Source: JBOHCT01 sp050699055 (GTDB taxonomy: Bacteria; Actinomycetota; Actinomycetes; Streptosporangiales; JBOHCT01). Taken from it: a DNA stretch of 36,989 nt. The notes under the pieces were generated by a model. It worked only from the letters and a program-made list of their open reading frames with translations, was not told where the DNA came from and made no database searches. Position 1 is the stretch's first letter. Each line of letters starts with the position of its first letter. Shown here in pieces: positions 21,644-29,211 of this stretch. Position numbers and translations under genes: made by a program. The stretch is taken from positions 1-36,989 of the forward strand of contig JBOHCT010000016.1 of the NCBI GenBank assembly GCA_050699055.1, read 5' to 3'.

Positions 21644-23758
21644 GTGACGACTACCCCGGCAGCCTCCTTCGCCTCCCCTCCCGAGGCACACGCACCGCGT
21701 CTTCTGATCTCGATGCCGGAGATCGCAGAACTCGCAGCCGTGCGACGTCCCGTCGTCACCACCTGGCGGCGACGGCATCCAGACTTCCCCGCTCCCGTCA
21801 GTGGCGACGCCTCTCGTCCCCTGTTCGACGCGCGCCAGGTCACTGACTGGCTTGTCACCACCGGTCGGGCGGATCGGGAGCAGATCGAGCCAGACCTGGC
21901 CGTCCACACGCTGACTGCTCTCGGTGGCACTCTCCCCGCAGGCGACCTGGTAGCAGTGGTAACCGCGCTCATCTGCCTGCGCTACCTCGACGACGACGAG
22001 CCTCTCGCGGACGGGACCGACGACGTCATCGCCGCGGCGAAGGGCCGCGCTGCCCGCGTCGATCCTGACGATGAGCTCCTGCTGACGGAGATCGACCAGC
22101 TGCCCGGCGATGCGGGCTGGCTCGCGTCGGCCGTCGACGAGCTCGTCGAGGCCGCGTGGGGGTGCCGTGGCGCCTTCGAGCGGGTCTTGGGGGTGCGCAC
22201 CCGCTTCAACGCGACGGACCTCTACGCCCAGGCGGTGGCGCCGGAGCTCGCACACCTGGTGGCCGGCCTCTCCGGGACGCGGGAGCGTGCCAGATACGCC
22301 GATCCCCTGTGCGTCACCGACCCCGTCACAGGACCGGGCGACCTGCTCGCGGCGGTCGCGCACCTGCTCGGGGACGACTACGAGCTGATGTTCACGGGCG
22401 CCACAAACGACCGGCACCTCGCACGGCTCGTTCGGCGCCGTCTCGCCGTCCATGGGGTGCCGCGCACGGACATGGACATCCGCGAGGGTGACGTGCTTCC
22501 GGACGAGGCTGGCGACCCCGATGCGATCGTCACCCAGATCCCCTACGTCCCTCGGGAGGACCGCTCGCCCGGCCAGATACTTGACGCGGTCGATGACATA
22601 TCCGTACGGCTCGGCCGCGGCTCCGTCGCCGTCGTGGTTGGGCCGGCCGACGTCCTCGTCGGTCCGCTCCCGCCGTACTCGCCGGAGGAGCGCACGCGCG
22701 CCAAGCTGCTGACGAGCGACGCGGTCGAGGCGGTCGTCCGCCTGCCTGGCGGGTTGGTGCCGTTCCGGCCGGGCTACGAGACAGCACTGTGGGTGATGAG
22801 CCCCGCGTACGAGTCGCGGTGGCGTGGGCGGGTGCTGTTGGTCGACGTCTCCGACAGGACGCTCACTCGCGACGTCGTCGACGCGGTCGTCGAGGACGTG
22901 GTCACGTGGCGCCGTGACGGCTACGATCCGCGCCGGCACACGCGGACGTTCGCCGTTCAGGCGCCCGTCAGCGACCTCGTCGATCCAGCTAAACCATTGC
23001 TCGCCAACCGTCCGCTGGGCTCCCGCGAGGCGGAGATCACCGCGACCGAGCGGGTCGGCAGGATCGCGCGGCTGGAGGCGGACCTCGACCGCATCGACGC
23101 TCACGCCTCGGCCGTACGAAAGCCCGCACGCAGCGCAGTGGCCGCGAGCCAGAAGGGCCCACCCGCGACCGCCACGATCGGGGCGCTGGCCAGACGTCAA
23201 CGGCTACGGCTGCTGAAGGGGACGAGGCTCAACCCGGCGGACGTCAGCGAGGGGGGGCATCACCAGGTGTTGGGCTCCTCCGAGGTGCTCGGCAGGCAGC
23301 GGCGCGGCTCGCGAAAGGTCGACCGCCGCGTCCTGGCCGAGCGCTACCACAGGGCCGAGCTCACCGAGCCGGGCGACGTGATCGTGACGACGGTTCCGGA
23401 GCTTGGAGCCATCATCGACGAGGCCGGCTACTCCGTGGTCGAGTTCCCCGCGCGTGCCCTGCGCATCCCTGACAGCGAGCGCGGACAGTTCACGCCCCGC
23501 GTTCTCGCGGCGCTGCTCACCGGCGGTCGACACGGCACGCGTCCCGCGGGTGCCGTACGAGCGGCGCGTCGGATAGAAGACTACGACGTGGCGCTGCTCG
23601 GACCCGCGGAGGTGCGGCGGCTCGACGAGCTGCTCGCGACCCTGGACGAGCACCGCCAGCGAGCTCGACAAGAGATCGACGCGTTCGACGAGCTGCGCCA
23701 GGTCACCACCGCTGGGCTCACCGACGGGAGCCTCGCCTTCGCTGGCGACATCCCCTAA
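21644..23758 (+). CDS. Winged-helix protein with degenerate N6-adenine methylase fold
   Basis: This protein of about 704 residues starts with a MerR-like helix-turn-helix (about 20-75: MPEIAELAAVRRPVVTTWRR). It continues as the HsdM-like N6-methylase fold seen in Streptomyces HTH-methylases. The methylase motifs are altered: motif I reads DPVTGPGD where HsdM has DPCCGSGG, and the catalytic NPP[FY] is replaced by TQIPY (about 297-301). SAM-dependent base methylation therefore seems lost. The C-terminal 230 residues include a segment like a target-recognition domain and a coiled-coil end. I prefer the GTG at 21644, behind GGAGG, over the ATG at 21545, which has no ribosome site. HsdM follows after 24 bases, so it is in the same operon. 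It may be a DNA-binding regulator or a recognition subunit. Confidence 0.75.
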   Translation: MTTTPAASFASPPEAHAPRLLISMPEIAELAAVRRPVVTTWRRRHPDFPAPVSGDASRPLFDARQVTDWLVTTGRADREQIEPDLAVHTLTALGGTLPAGDLVAVVTALICLRYLDDDEPLADGTDDVIAAAKGRAARVDPDDELLLTEIDQLPGDAGWLASAVDELVEAAWGCRGAFERVLGVRTRFNATDLYAQAVAPELAHLVAGLSGTRERARYADPLCVTDPVTGPGDLLAAVAHLLGDDYELMFTGATNDRHLARLVRRRLAVHGVPRTDMDIREGDVLPDEAGDPDAIVTQIPYVPREDRSPGQILDAVDDISVRLGRGSVAVVVGPADVLVGPLPPYSPEERTRAKLLTSDAVEAVVRLPGGLVPFRPGYETALWVMSPAYESRWRGRVLLVDVSDRTLTRDVVDAVVEDVVTWRRDGYDPRRHTRTFAVQAPVSDLVDPAKPLLANRPLGSREAEITATERVGRIARLEADLDRIDAHASAVRKPARSAVAASQKGPPATATIGALARRQRLRLLKGTRLNPADVSEGGHHQVLGSSEVLGRQRRGSRKVDRRVLAERYHRAELTEPGDVIVTTVPELGAIIDEAGYSVVEFPARALRIPDSERGQFTPRVLAALLTGGRHGTRPAGAVRAARRIEDYDVALLGPAEVRRLDELLATLDEHRQRARQEIDAFDELRQVTTAGLTDGSLAFAGDIP

Positions 23759-23782
23759 CCCACGAGATCGACGAGGAGACAG

Positions 23783-25396
23783 ATGCCACCCAGGAAAAGC
23801 GAGACGGACCAGGCGCCGCTGCCCGGGATGCGCGCCGCGGGCGGCCTGCACGGAACGTTGTGGAAGGCCGCCGACAAGCTCCGCGGCTCGATGGACGCGG
23901 CGCAGTACAAGGACTTCGTGCTCGGCCTGGTCTTCCTGAAGTACGTCTCGGACGCCTTCGAGGAGCGGCGGGACCAGATCCGTCGTGACGTGCTCGCCGA
24001 CGGTATCCCGGAGGCGCGGCTCGACCAGTTCCTCGACGACGTGGATGAGTACACACGCGAGGGGGTCTTCTGGGTGCCAGAGGACGCGCGGTGGCCCACA
24101 CTCGCGTCTCGCGCGAAGAGCGGCGGCGTCGGTGAGCTCATCGACAACGCCATGGACGCCATCATGAGGTCGAACGAGTCGCTCACCGGCGTCCTTCCCA
24201 AGATCTTCAACCGGGACAACGTCGATCAGCGCCGCCTGGGCGAGCTGGTGGACCTCATCAGCGACGCGCGGTTCACGGGGCACGGCGAGAGGCCGGCGCG
24301 GGACGTGCTCGGCGAGGTGTACGAGTACTTCCTGGAAAAGTTCGCTCGCGCGGAAGGCAAGCGGGGCGGCGAGTTCTACACACCCGCGAGCGTGGTCAGG
24401 CTGCTCGTCGCCGTGTTGGAGCCGTACTCGGGGCGCGTCTACGACCCGTGCTGCGGCTCGGGCGGCATGTTCGTGCAGGCGGAGAAGTTCGTGCTCGCCC
24501 ACCGCGGTCGGCGTGACGACATCGCCGTCTACGGCCAAGAGTCCAACGAGCGCACCTGGCGGCTGGCGAAGATGAACCTCGCGATCCACGGCGTCAGCGG
24601 CAACCTCAGCACGCGTTGGGCCGACAGCTTCTACGAGGACAGGCACCCCGATCTCAAGGCCGACTTCATCCTCGCCAACCCGCCATTCAACGACTCGGAC
24701 TGGTGGCGGAAGGCCGGCGACCCGCGGTGGCGGTTCGGCACTCCCCCGGCGGGCAACGCCAACTTCGCTTGGCTGCAGCACATCGTCTCCAAGCTCGCCG
24801 AGCGCGGCAGCGCGGGCGTCGTGCTGGCGAACGGCTCGATGTCTTCCAAGCAGTCGGGAGAGGGAGAGATCCGGGCGGCGATGGTCGAGGCGGACCTGGT
24901 CGCCTGCATGGTCGCCTTGCCCCCGCAGCTCTTCCGTACCACGGCGATCCCCGCCTGCCTGTGGTTCCTCACGAGAAGCAAGACCCCTCAGGGCGGTAAA
25001 CATCTCGCCGAACGCCGCGGCGACGTGCTCTTCATCGACGCACGGAGCATGGGGACCCTCTCCAACCGCACCGAGCGCGTGCTCACTCCCGAGGAGATCG
25101 ACAAGGTCGCCGGCACCTACCACGCGTGGCGCGGTACCGGGTCCGCGCGCGAGGCGGGGCTCGAGTATGAGAACGTCCCCGGCTTCTGCTACTCGGCCAC
25201 TATCGAGGAGATCCGCAAGCACGACCACGTCCTCACCCCAGGCCGCTACGTCGGCTCTGCCGAGGCCAACGACGAGGACGACGAGCCCATCGCGGACAAG
25301 ATCGCGCGACTCACCAAAGAGCTGTACGCCCACTTCGACGAGTCGGCCCGCCAAGAGAAGATCGTCCGTGAACAACTGGAGCGCCTCGATGTCTGA
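23783..25396 (+). CDS. hsdM: Type I restriction-modification methylase subunit HsdM
   Basis: This 537-residue protein has an HsdM_N helical domain (about 20-160: LWKAADKLRGSMDAAQYKDF, YVSDAFEERR) and an N6-adenine methylase domain. SAM-binding motif I is DPCCGSGG (221-228) and the catalytic motif IV is NPPF (299-302), both intact. It should methylate adenine at sites chosen by HsdS, in an M2S1 complex on chromosomal DNA. The ATG at 23783 has a GAGGAGA site. Its end overlaps hsdS by eight bases. No hsdR gene is in the window, so methylation may serve regulation, or an effector other than HsdR. Confidence 0.95.
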   Translation: MPPRKSETDQAPLPGMRAAGGLHGTLWKAADKLRGSMDAAQYKDFVLGLVFLKYVSDAFEERRDQIRRDVLADGIPEARLDQFLDDVDEYTREGVFWVPEDARWPTLASRAKSGGVGELIDNAMDAIMRSNESLTGVLPKIFNRDNVDQRRLGELVDLISDARFTGHGERPARDVLGEVYEYFLEKFARAEGKRGGEFYTPASVVRLLVAVLEPYSGRVYDPCCGSGGMFVQAEKFVLAHRGRRDDIAVYGQESNERTWRLAKMNLAIHGVSGNLSTRWADSFYEDRHPDLKADFILANPPFNDSDWWRKAGDPRWRFGTPPAGNANFAWLQHIVSKLAERGSAGVVLANGSMSSKQSGEGEIRAAMVEADLVACMVALPPQLFRTTAIPACLWFLTRSKTPQGGKHLAERRGDVLFIDARSMGTLSNRTERVLTPEEIDKVAGTYHAWRGTGSAREAGLEYENVPGFCYSATIEEIRKHDHVLTPGRYVGSAEANDEDDEPIADKIARLTKELYAHFDESARQEKIVREQLERLDV

Positions 25397-26603
25397 GTGG
25401 AAGCGTCTCCGCCTGGGCAACGTCGCAAGTATCAAGCACGGGTACGCCTTCAAAGGCACAGACTTTTCAGATAGCGGACCCGGCCCGCGAGTGCTGACGC
25501 CAGGGAATTTTGCCATCGGCGGAGGCTTCAAGACAGGAAAGCCAAAATACTATCGCGGGGAAGTTCCCGACGGCTTTCGTTTGAACCCAGGAGATCTCGT
25601 CGTCACGATGACGGATCTAAGCAAATCAGGCGACACGTTGGGGTATCCCGCAATAATCCCTGATGAGCCTGGGTATCTACACAATCAGCGAATTGGCCTA
25701 GTCGAGATCAACGCACCACAGCTGATCGATAAGGGATTTCTCTACTATGCTTTCAGGACAGCACGTTATCGCACACACGTATTGGCGGGAGCGACGGGTA
25801 GTACAGTTCGTCATACGAGCCCTAGCCGCATCCTCGGCTACACCCTAACCGCACCGAACCTCACGGAACAGAAGGCCATTGGTGCGGCGCTCGGCGCGCT
25901 CGACGACAAGATCGCGGTCAATGATCGACTGGCCGCGACTGCACGGGAGCTCGGCCAGACCCACTTCCGCGCTGCCACCTCCGACGATGACGTAGAGGAG
26001 CTGGAGCTTGGCGATGTCACAGAGTTCCTGAATCGCGGTGTGGCTCCCCGCTATTCCGAAGACCAATCCGAGCTGCCAGTGCTGAACCAAAGATGCATCG
26101 GCGGTGGTCGTGCGGGCACCGCGGCGGCGCGCCGCACGCTTTCCGATAATGTTCCTTCACCGAAGCTGCTCAGAGTAAACGACGTACTGATCAACTCAAC
26201 CGGGATCGGTACCCTCGGACGGGTAGCGCGTTGGACTCGCGACGAACCCTACACAGTCGATTCGCACATAACCATAGTTCGCTTCGACGCGAACATGGCC
26301 GATCCTGTGGTCGCTGGCTTCGCTGTGCTCGACGCTCAGCACGAGATCGAGTCCCTCGGCGAAGGCAGCACCGGCCAGACGGAACTAAAGCGGACCAAGC
26401 TCCGCGCCCTGCGATTGGGCTTGCCCTCACGAACTGGAGCAGCCCAGCTCCGCCTTCGGCTCGATGCGCTGGAACGACGTGGCGATGCAGCGCTCGAGGA
26501 ATCACACGCCCTCGCGGAGCTGCGGGACACGTTGTTGCCGAGGCTGATGTCGGGAGAGCTGCGGGTCCGGGACGCGGAGAGGACGGTCGAGGAGGCGCTA
26601 TGA
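25389..26603 (+). CDS. hsdS: Type I restriction-modification specificity subunit HsdS
   Basis: This 404-residue protein has the normal two-half design. The first target-recognition domain (about 1-155, MSEWKRLRLGNVASIKHGYA onward) is followed by a conserved helix (LTEQKAIGAALGALDDKIAV), then a second recognition domain (about 205-345) and a C-terminal helix (LAELRDTLLPRLMSGELRV). The two domains bind the two halves of an asymmetric site. The first domain, about 25420-25860, and part of the second are visibly richer in A and T than the flanking genes, as expected when recognition domains are swapped by recombination. The ATG at 25389 overlaps hsdM. Confidence 0.93.
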   Translation: MSEWKRLRLGNVASIKHGYAFKGTDFSDSGPGPRVLTPGNFAIGGGFKTGKPKYYRGEVPDGFRLNPGDLVVTMTDLSKSGDTLGYPAIIPDEPGYLHNQRIGLVEINAPQLIDKGFLYYAFRTARYRTHVLAGATGSTVRHTSPSRILGYTLTAPNLTEQKAIGAALGALDDKIAVNDRLAATARELGQTHFRAATSDDDVEELELGDVTEFLNRGVAPRYSEDQSELPVLNQRCIGGGRAGTAAARRTLSDNVPSPKLLRVNDVLINSTGIGTLGRVARWTRDEPYTVDSHITIVRFDANMADPVVAGFAVLDAQHEIESLGEGSTGQTELKRTKLRALRLGLPSRTGAAQLRLRLDALERRGDAALEESHALAELRDTLLPRLMSGELRVRDAERTVEEAL

Positions 26604-26674
26604 GCGCTCCAACGCTGGTGCCGCCGGGGCTCGCCGCCCGCCTCGGGCCGCACGTGTTAACCGCTGTTCCCTGA
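26600..26674 (+). pseudogene. Truncated 24-codon frame coupled to hsdS
   Basis: An ATG overlaps the hsdS stop by four bases (ATGA), exactly as for a translationally coupled next gene. The frame reads MSAPTLVPPGLAARLGPHVL and stops four codons later. No further coding follows before the convergent operon ends at 26818. It may be the start of a deleted third gene of the operon (HsdR would be the usual one), though these residues do not identify it. A real 24-residue peptide is possible but less likely. Confidence 0.35.
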
Positions 26675-26817
26675 ACGCTCCTGCGGCGTTGGCACCCCGA
26701 CTGTGGCACGTTCAGCCACCGACCACGACGTCGCGCGCTGTCCCGGGCGCTGCCTCGGAGTGATGCGCGCTAGCACGGCCCCTCGCGGTAGTCCCTGAGG
26801 TCGCGACGTTGTGCCGC
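26675..26817. other. Convergent gap between hsdS and the nine-gene operon
   Basis: No gene is seen here. A short CCTC/GAGG pair near 26785-26804 is too weak to call a terminator. This is the boundary between the defence island and the nine-gene operon. Confidence 0.3.
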
Positions 26818-27681
26818 TCATCTGCGGCTCTCCAGCCGGTTGAGAATCCGCCGAGCGTGGCGTTCGAAGCCGTGGTCACCTCTGGGACGCGCATACGGAA
26901 AGATGCCGGCCGCCGCCCACAGCCGTACCAGGTCGATCGACTCGGGTCGTAGCCCAGCGGGCGGGGCGTATCGACCGTAGCCGCTGAGGAAGGCGTCTCG
27001 TGTCCCTGGGTCGTCGAGTTCGCGGTCCCACAGCTTCGCGAAGTCCAGCAGTGGACGACCGATGGCAGCGTGTTCAAAGTCGATCAACCAAAGCTGCTGG
27101 TCGTGGGCGTCGACGTAGAGATTGCGCCAGCCCACGTCGCCGTGCAGTAGGCAGACCCGGTCATCGAGGTCGGGCCCGCGGCGATCGGCCACGGCGGCGT
27201 GGAGACGGTAAATACGCTCTGCGAGCGGCGCGTCGAACTCCGCGACGAGCGCGATCTTGTCGGTGATGAGGCCGTGGAGGTTGGTGTACCTGCGTAGCTG
27301 GGGATCGGTGATCCCGACGGTGGTGGCGTGGAAGGCACCGAGTAGCTGCCCCGCCTCCTCTACCCGCCCGTGTGCGGGTGTGAACGGTGTCAGATCATGC
27401 CACTGGTAGGCCAGCCATCGGCGTCTGTCGTCGAGGACGCCATGGGCGAGCAGTCGTGGGGTGGGGATGCCGGTGTGGGCGAGGTGATGTCCCGAACGGA
27501 CCTCGGCGGTGTAGTAGGCGGGCTGGTCGTCGAGCACCTTGACAAAAGCGCTGATTCCACTCGGGAGTACGCCGCGGTAGTGCATGTTGTGGTGCTGCAG
27601 CTCCGGTGAGTGGTTGATTGGGGTAAGCGCGCAGCCCAGCTCCGTCTCGATCGCCCTGCGCACATCAGGCTTCGTTGTCAT
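26818..27681 (-). CDS. Aminoglycoside-phosphotransferase-fold small-molecule kinase
   Basis: This 287-residue protein has the protein-kinase-like APH fold: Lys48 (AFVKVL) for ATP, the catalytic loop HGDVGWRN (180-187) with Asp182, and the metal Asp201 (LIDFEH). Family members phosphorylate small hydroxylated compounds such as sugars, choline or homoserine. It is the last gene of the nine-gene minus-strand operon; its ATG overlaps the Nudix stop by 17 bases. Antibiotic resistance is possible but the operon context favours a metabolic kinase. It is the third gene in this operon with an APH-like domain. Confidence 0.85.
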   Translation of the reverse strand: MTTKPDVRRAIETELGCALTPINHSPELQHHNMHYRGVLPSGISAFVKVLDDQPAYYTAEVRSGHHLAHTGIPTPRLLAHGVLDDRRRWLAYQWHDLTPFTPAHGRVEEAGQLLGAFHATTVGITDPQLRRYTNLHGLITDKIALVAEFDAPLAERIYRLHAAVADRRGPDLDDRVCLLHGDVGWRNLYVDAHDQQLWLIDFEHAAIGRPLLDFAKLWDRELDDPGTRDAFLSGYGRYAPPAGLRPESIDLVRLWAAAGIFPYARPRGDHGFERHARRILNRLESRR

Positions 27682-28105
27682 GAACACCAAGCCGGTGGTG
27701 GCGGCCGACCAGCTTCCAGGTCTCGCGGTTGCTTTCCCAGAACAGGACGCCGGCAACTTCGGTGGGCGGTAGCCACTGGTGGGCCTGGTGCTCGTGCGGG
27801 TTGACGATCACCTCGCCGTGTGGAGCCTGCGCGACGTAGAGGGTCTTGCTGATCGTCAGCTCCGGCGAGATCACGACCTCCAGGCCGGTCGCGACCTCGG
27901 TCAGGTCTCTTTCCGCCACTTGAAGACCCGTTTCCTCGCTGAGCTCACGGAGGGCGGCCTGGGGCGCTGTCTCCGCGTTCTCCATGCCACCGGTGATCGG
28001 CTGCCAGAACGCCTCGTGTTTGCCGGGCTGGGCAGGGACCTGGAGCAGCAGCACTCGTTGGTCCGGGCCGAACACCCAGCACTCGATGCTGTGTTTGACC
28101 GTCAT
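27665..28105 (-). CDS. Nudix hydrolase
   Basis: This 146-residue protein has a complete Nudix box at residues 39-61: GGMENAETAPQAALREL followed by SEETGL, which fits GX5EX7REUXEEXGU. It should hydrolyse a nucleoside diphosphate linked to another group, using Mg. Within an operon that makes and transfers a nucleotide-activated sugar it could recycle or proof-read a nucleotide-sugar, or supply a monophosphate. Its ATG overlaps the HPr-kinase-like stop by four bases. Confidence 0.9.
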   Translation of the reverse strand: MTVKHSIECWVFGPDQRVLLLQVPAQPGKHEAFWQPITGGMENAETAPQAALRELSEETGLQVAERDLTEVATGLEVVISPELTISKTLYVAQAPHGEVIVNPHEHQAHQWLPPTEVAGVLFWESNRETWKLVGRHHRLGVHDNEA

Positions 28106-29211
28106 GAGCTGCCTTTCTGCTGTGACTGTGAACGTCCATTGTTCCGGCGGGGAGTGTCGAGGGCCGCGGCGACCTCCTCTACCCAGGCATCTGGTATCGG
28201 CTGATCAGGGCGGTAAGCGAGCGCCCATCCCGTGGCTACTTCGGTGGCATGGAGCGGCCTGCTCGCTTGGTGGCTTCCCATTCCCAGCCAGTCGACCTGG
28301 TAGCCGGGGTCGGTGTCGGCGCTGTCCGCGCCTCGTATCGTCCGGATGACGCTGGCGTGGTCAAGGCGCTGCCACTGGGTGGTGCTCGAAGCTCGCCGGA
28401 GTTCGACGGCGGCGGTCACAGGAGCCCAGGCGACCAACGTGATGCGGCAGTGGCGCTGCGCGTCGAGGACGTCGAGGTAGTGCTTGTTGTTGCTGAGCCG
28501 GTAGCGGTGGACGAGTGCCTCGTTGAGGCATCCGAGGTCGGCGAGGGTGTCGCGATGAATGTTGAGTCCGAACGGGAGGGTACCGACGGCCAGCCCGCCG
28601 TGGCGGTGGCCGATGACCCCGCGGTCGACGGTCACGACGTTGACGTAGAGGCGTTTGGCAAGTTTGAGCGCAAGGTCGGTCTTCCCGACGGCGGTTGGTC
28701 CACTGATCAACAACCCGGAATGCTCTGTGCCGAGGACCGCGCAGTGGCAGAGGCGGAATCCGCGGCGGCGGCCACCGTGGATGAGCATCTCCCGCAGGAC
28801 CTTGTTGGCCCAGGTGCTTGCGTCCTGGCCAGTCGCCGCAGCCACGAGGACGCGGCTGCCGTCACGGATGACGAAGGGGCCATCTTCGTATGAAGCGACC
28901 CAAGGATGCCCAGGCCGCCAGCGGACGGGAAACGCTCCCCTGCCGCGTCGCGAGCTGACCAGCACATGCGGCGACTGCAAGAGCTCGGTCACCTCATGAG
29001 GCGGCGTATGCGAAGTGACCACCAGGGTGGCGAACGGCGGACGGGCACACCCGGTGAGGGTGTGATTGGGTGGCCAGCTCAGTGACGGAGGTCGCCTCCG
29101 GTCGTACGCGACGTGGAGCGGTCCGAGCACGGTGTCGAGCACCCGGTGGCGGCCGACGTCGAGTGCCTCTCTAGAGCAAGCGGTGGACCACTCCAGCGCA
29201 GCCGCGCTCAC
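28102..29211 (-). CDS. HPr-kinase-like P-loop kinase
   Basis: This protein of about 369 residues has a C-terminal P-loop domain with GPTAVGKTDLALKLAK (about 171-186) and VVTVDRG, the pattern of HPr kinase/phosphorylase C-terminal domains. The HprK-specific signature further on is not obvious, and there is no HPr or PTS gene nearby. The N-terminal 150 residues are unassigned. Similar HprK-like enzymes in actinomycete gene clusters phosphorylate small molecules or peptides. I chose the GTG at 29211 because it overlaps the previous stop as GTGA, the spacing used at several other junctions here; a start at 29301 would overlap the upstream gene by 94 bases. Confidence 0.72.
   Translation of the reverse strand: MSAAALEWSTACSREALDVGRHRVLDTVLGPLHVAYDRRRPPSLSWPPNHTLTGCARPPFATLVVTSHTPPHEVTELLQSPHVLVSSRRGRGAFPVRWRPGHPWVASYEDGPFVIRDGSRVLVAAATGQDASTWANKVLREMLIHGGRRRGFRLCHCAVLGTEHSGLLISGPTAVGKTDLALKLAKRLYVNVVTVDRGVIGHRHGGLAVGTLPFGLNIHRDTLADLGCLNEALVHRYRLSNNKHYLDVLDAQRHCRITLVAWAPVTAAVELRRASSTTQWQRLDHASVIRTIRGADSADTDPGYQVDWLGMGSHQASRPLHATEVATGWALAYRPDQPIPDAWVEEVAAALDTPRRNNGRSQSQQKGSS

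Noticed and set aside
21608..23200. A 530-codon minus-strand frame opposite the methylase-like gene
   Set aside because: Low-complexity Arg/Gly/Asp-rich translation with no motif; a mirror of the real coding strand.
23204..25531. A 775-codon open frame on the minus strand opposite hsdM
   Set aside because: It is antisense to hsdM and the methylase-like gene, has no domain signal and arises from high-GC codon bias of the real genes.
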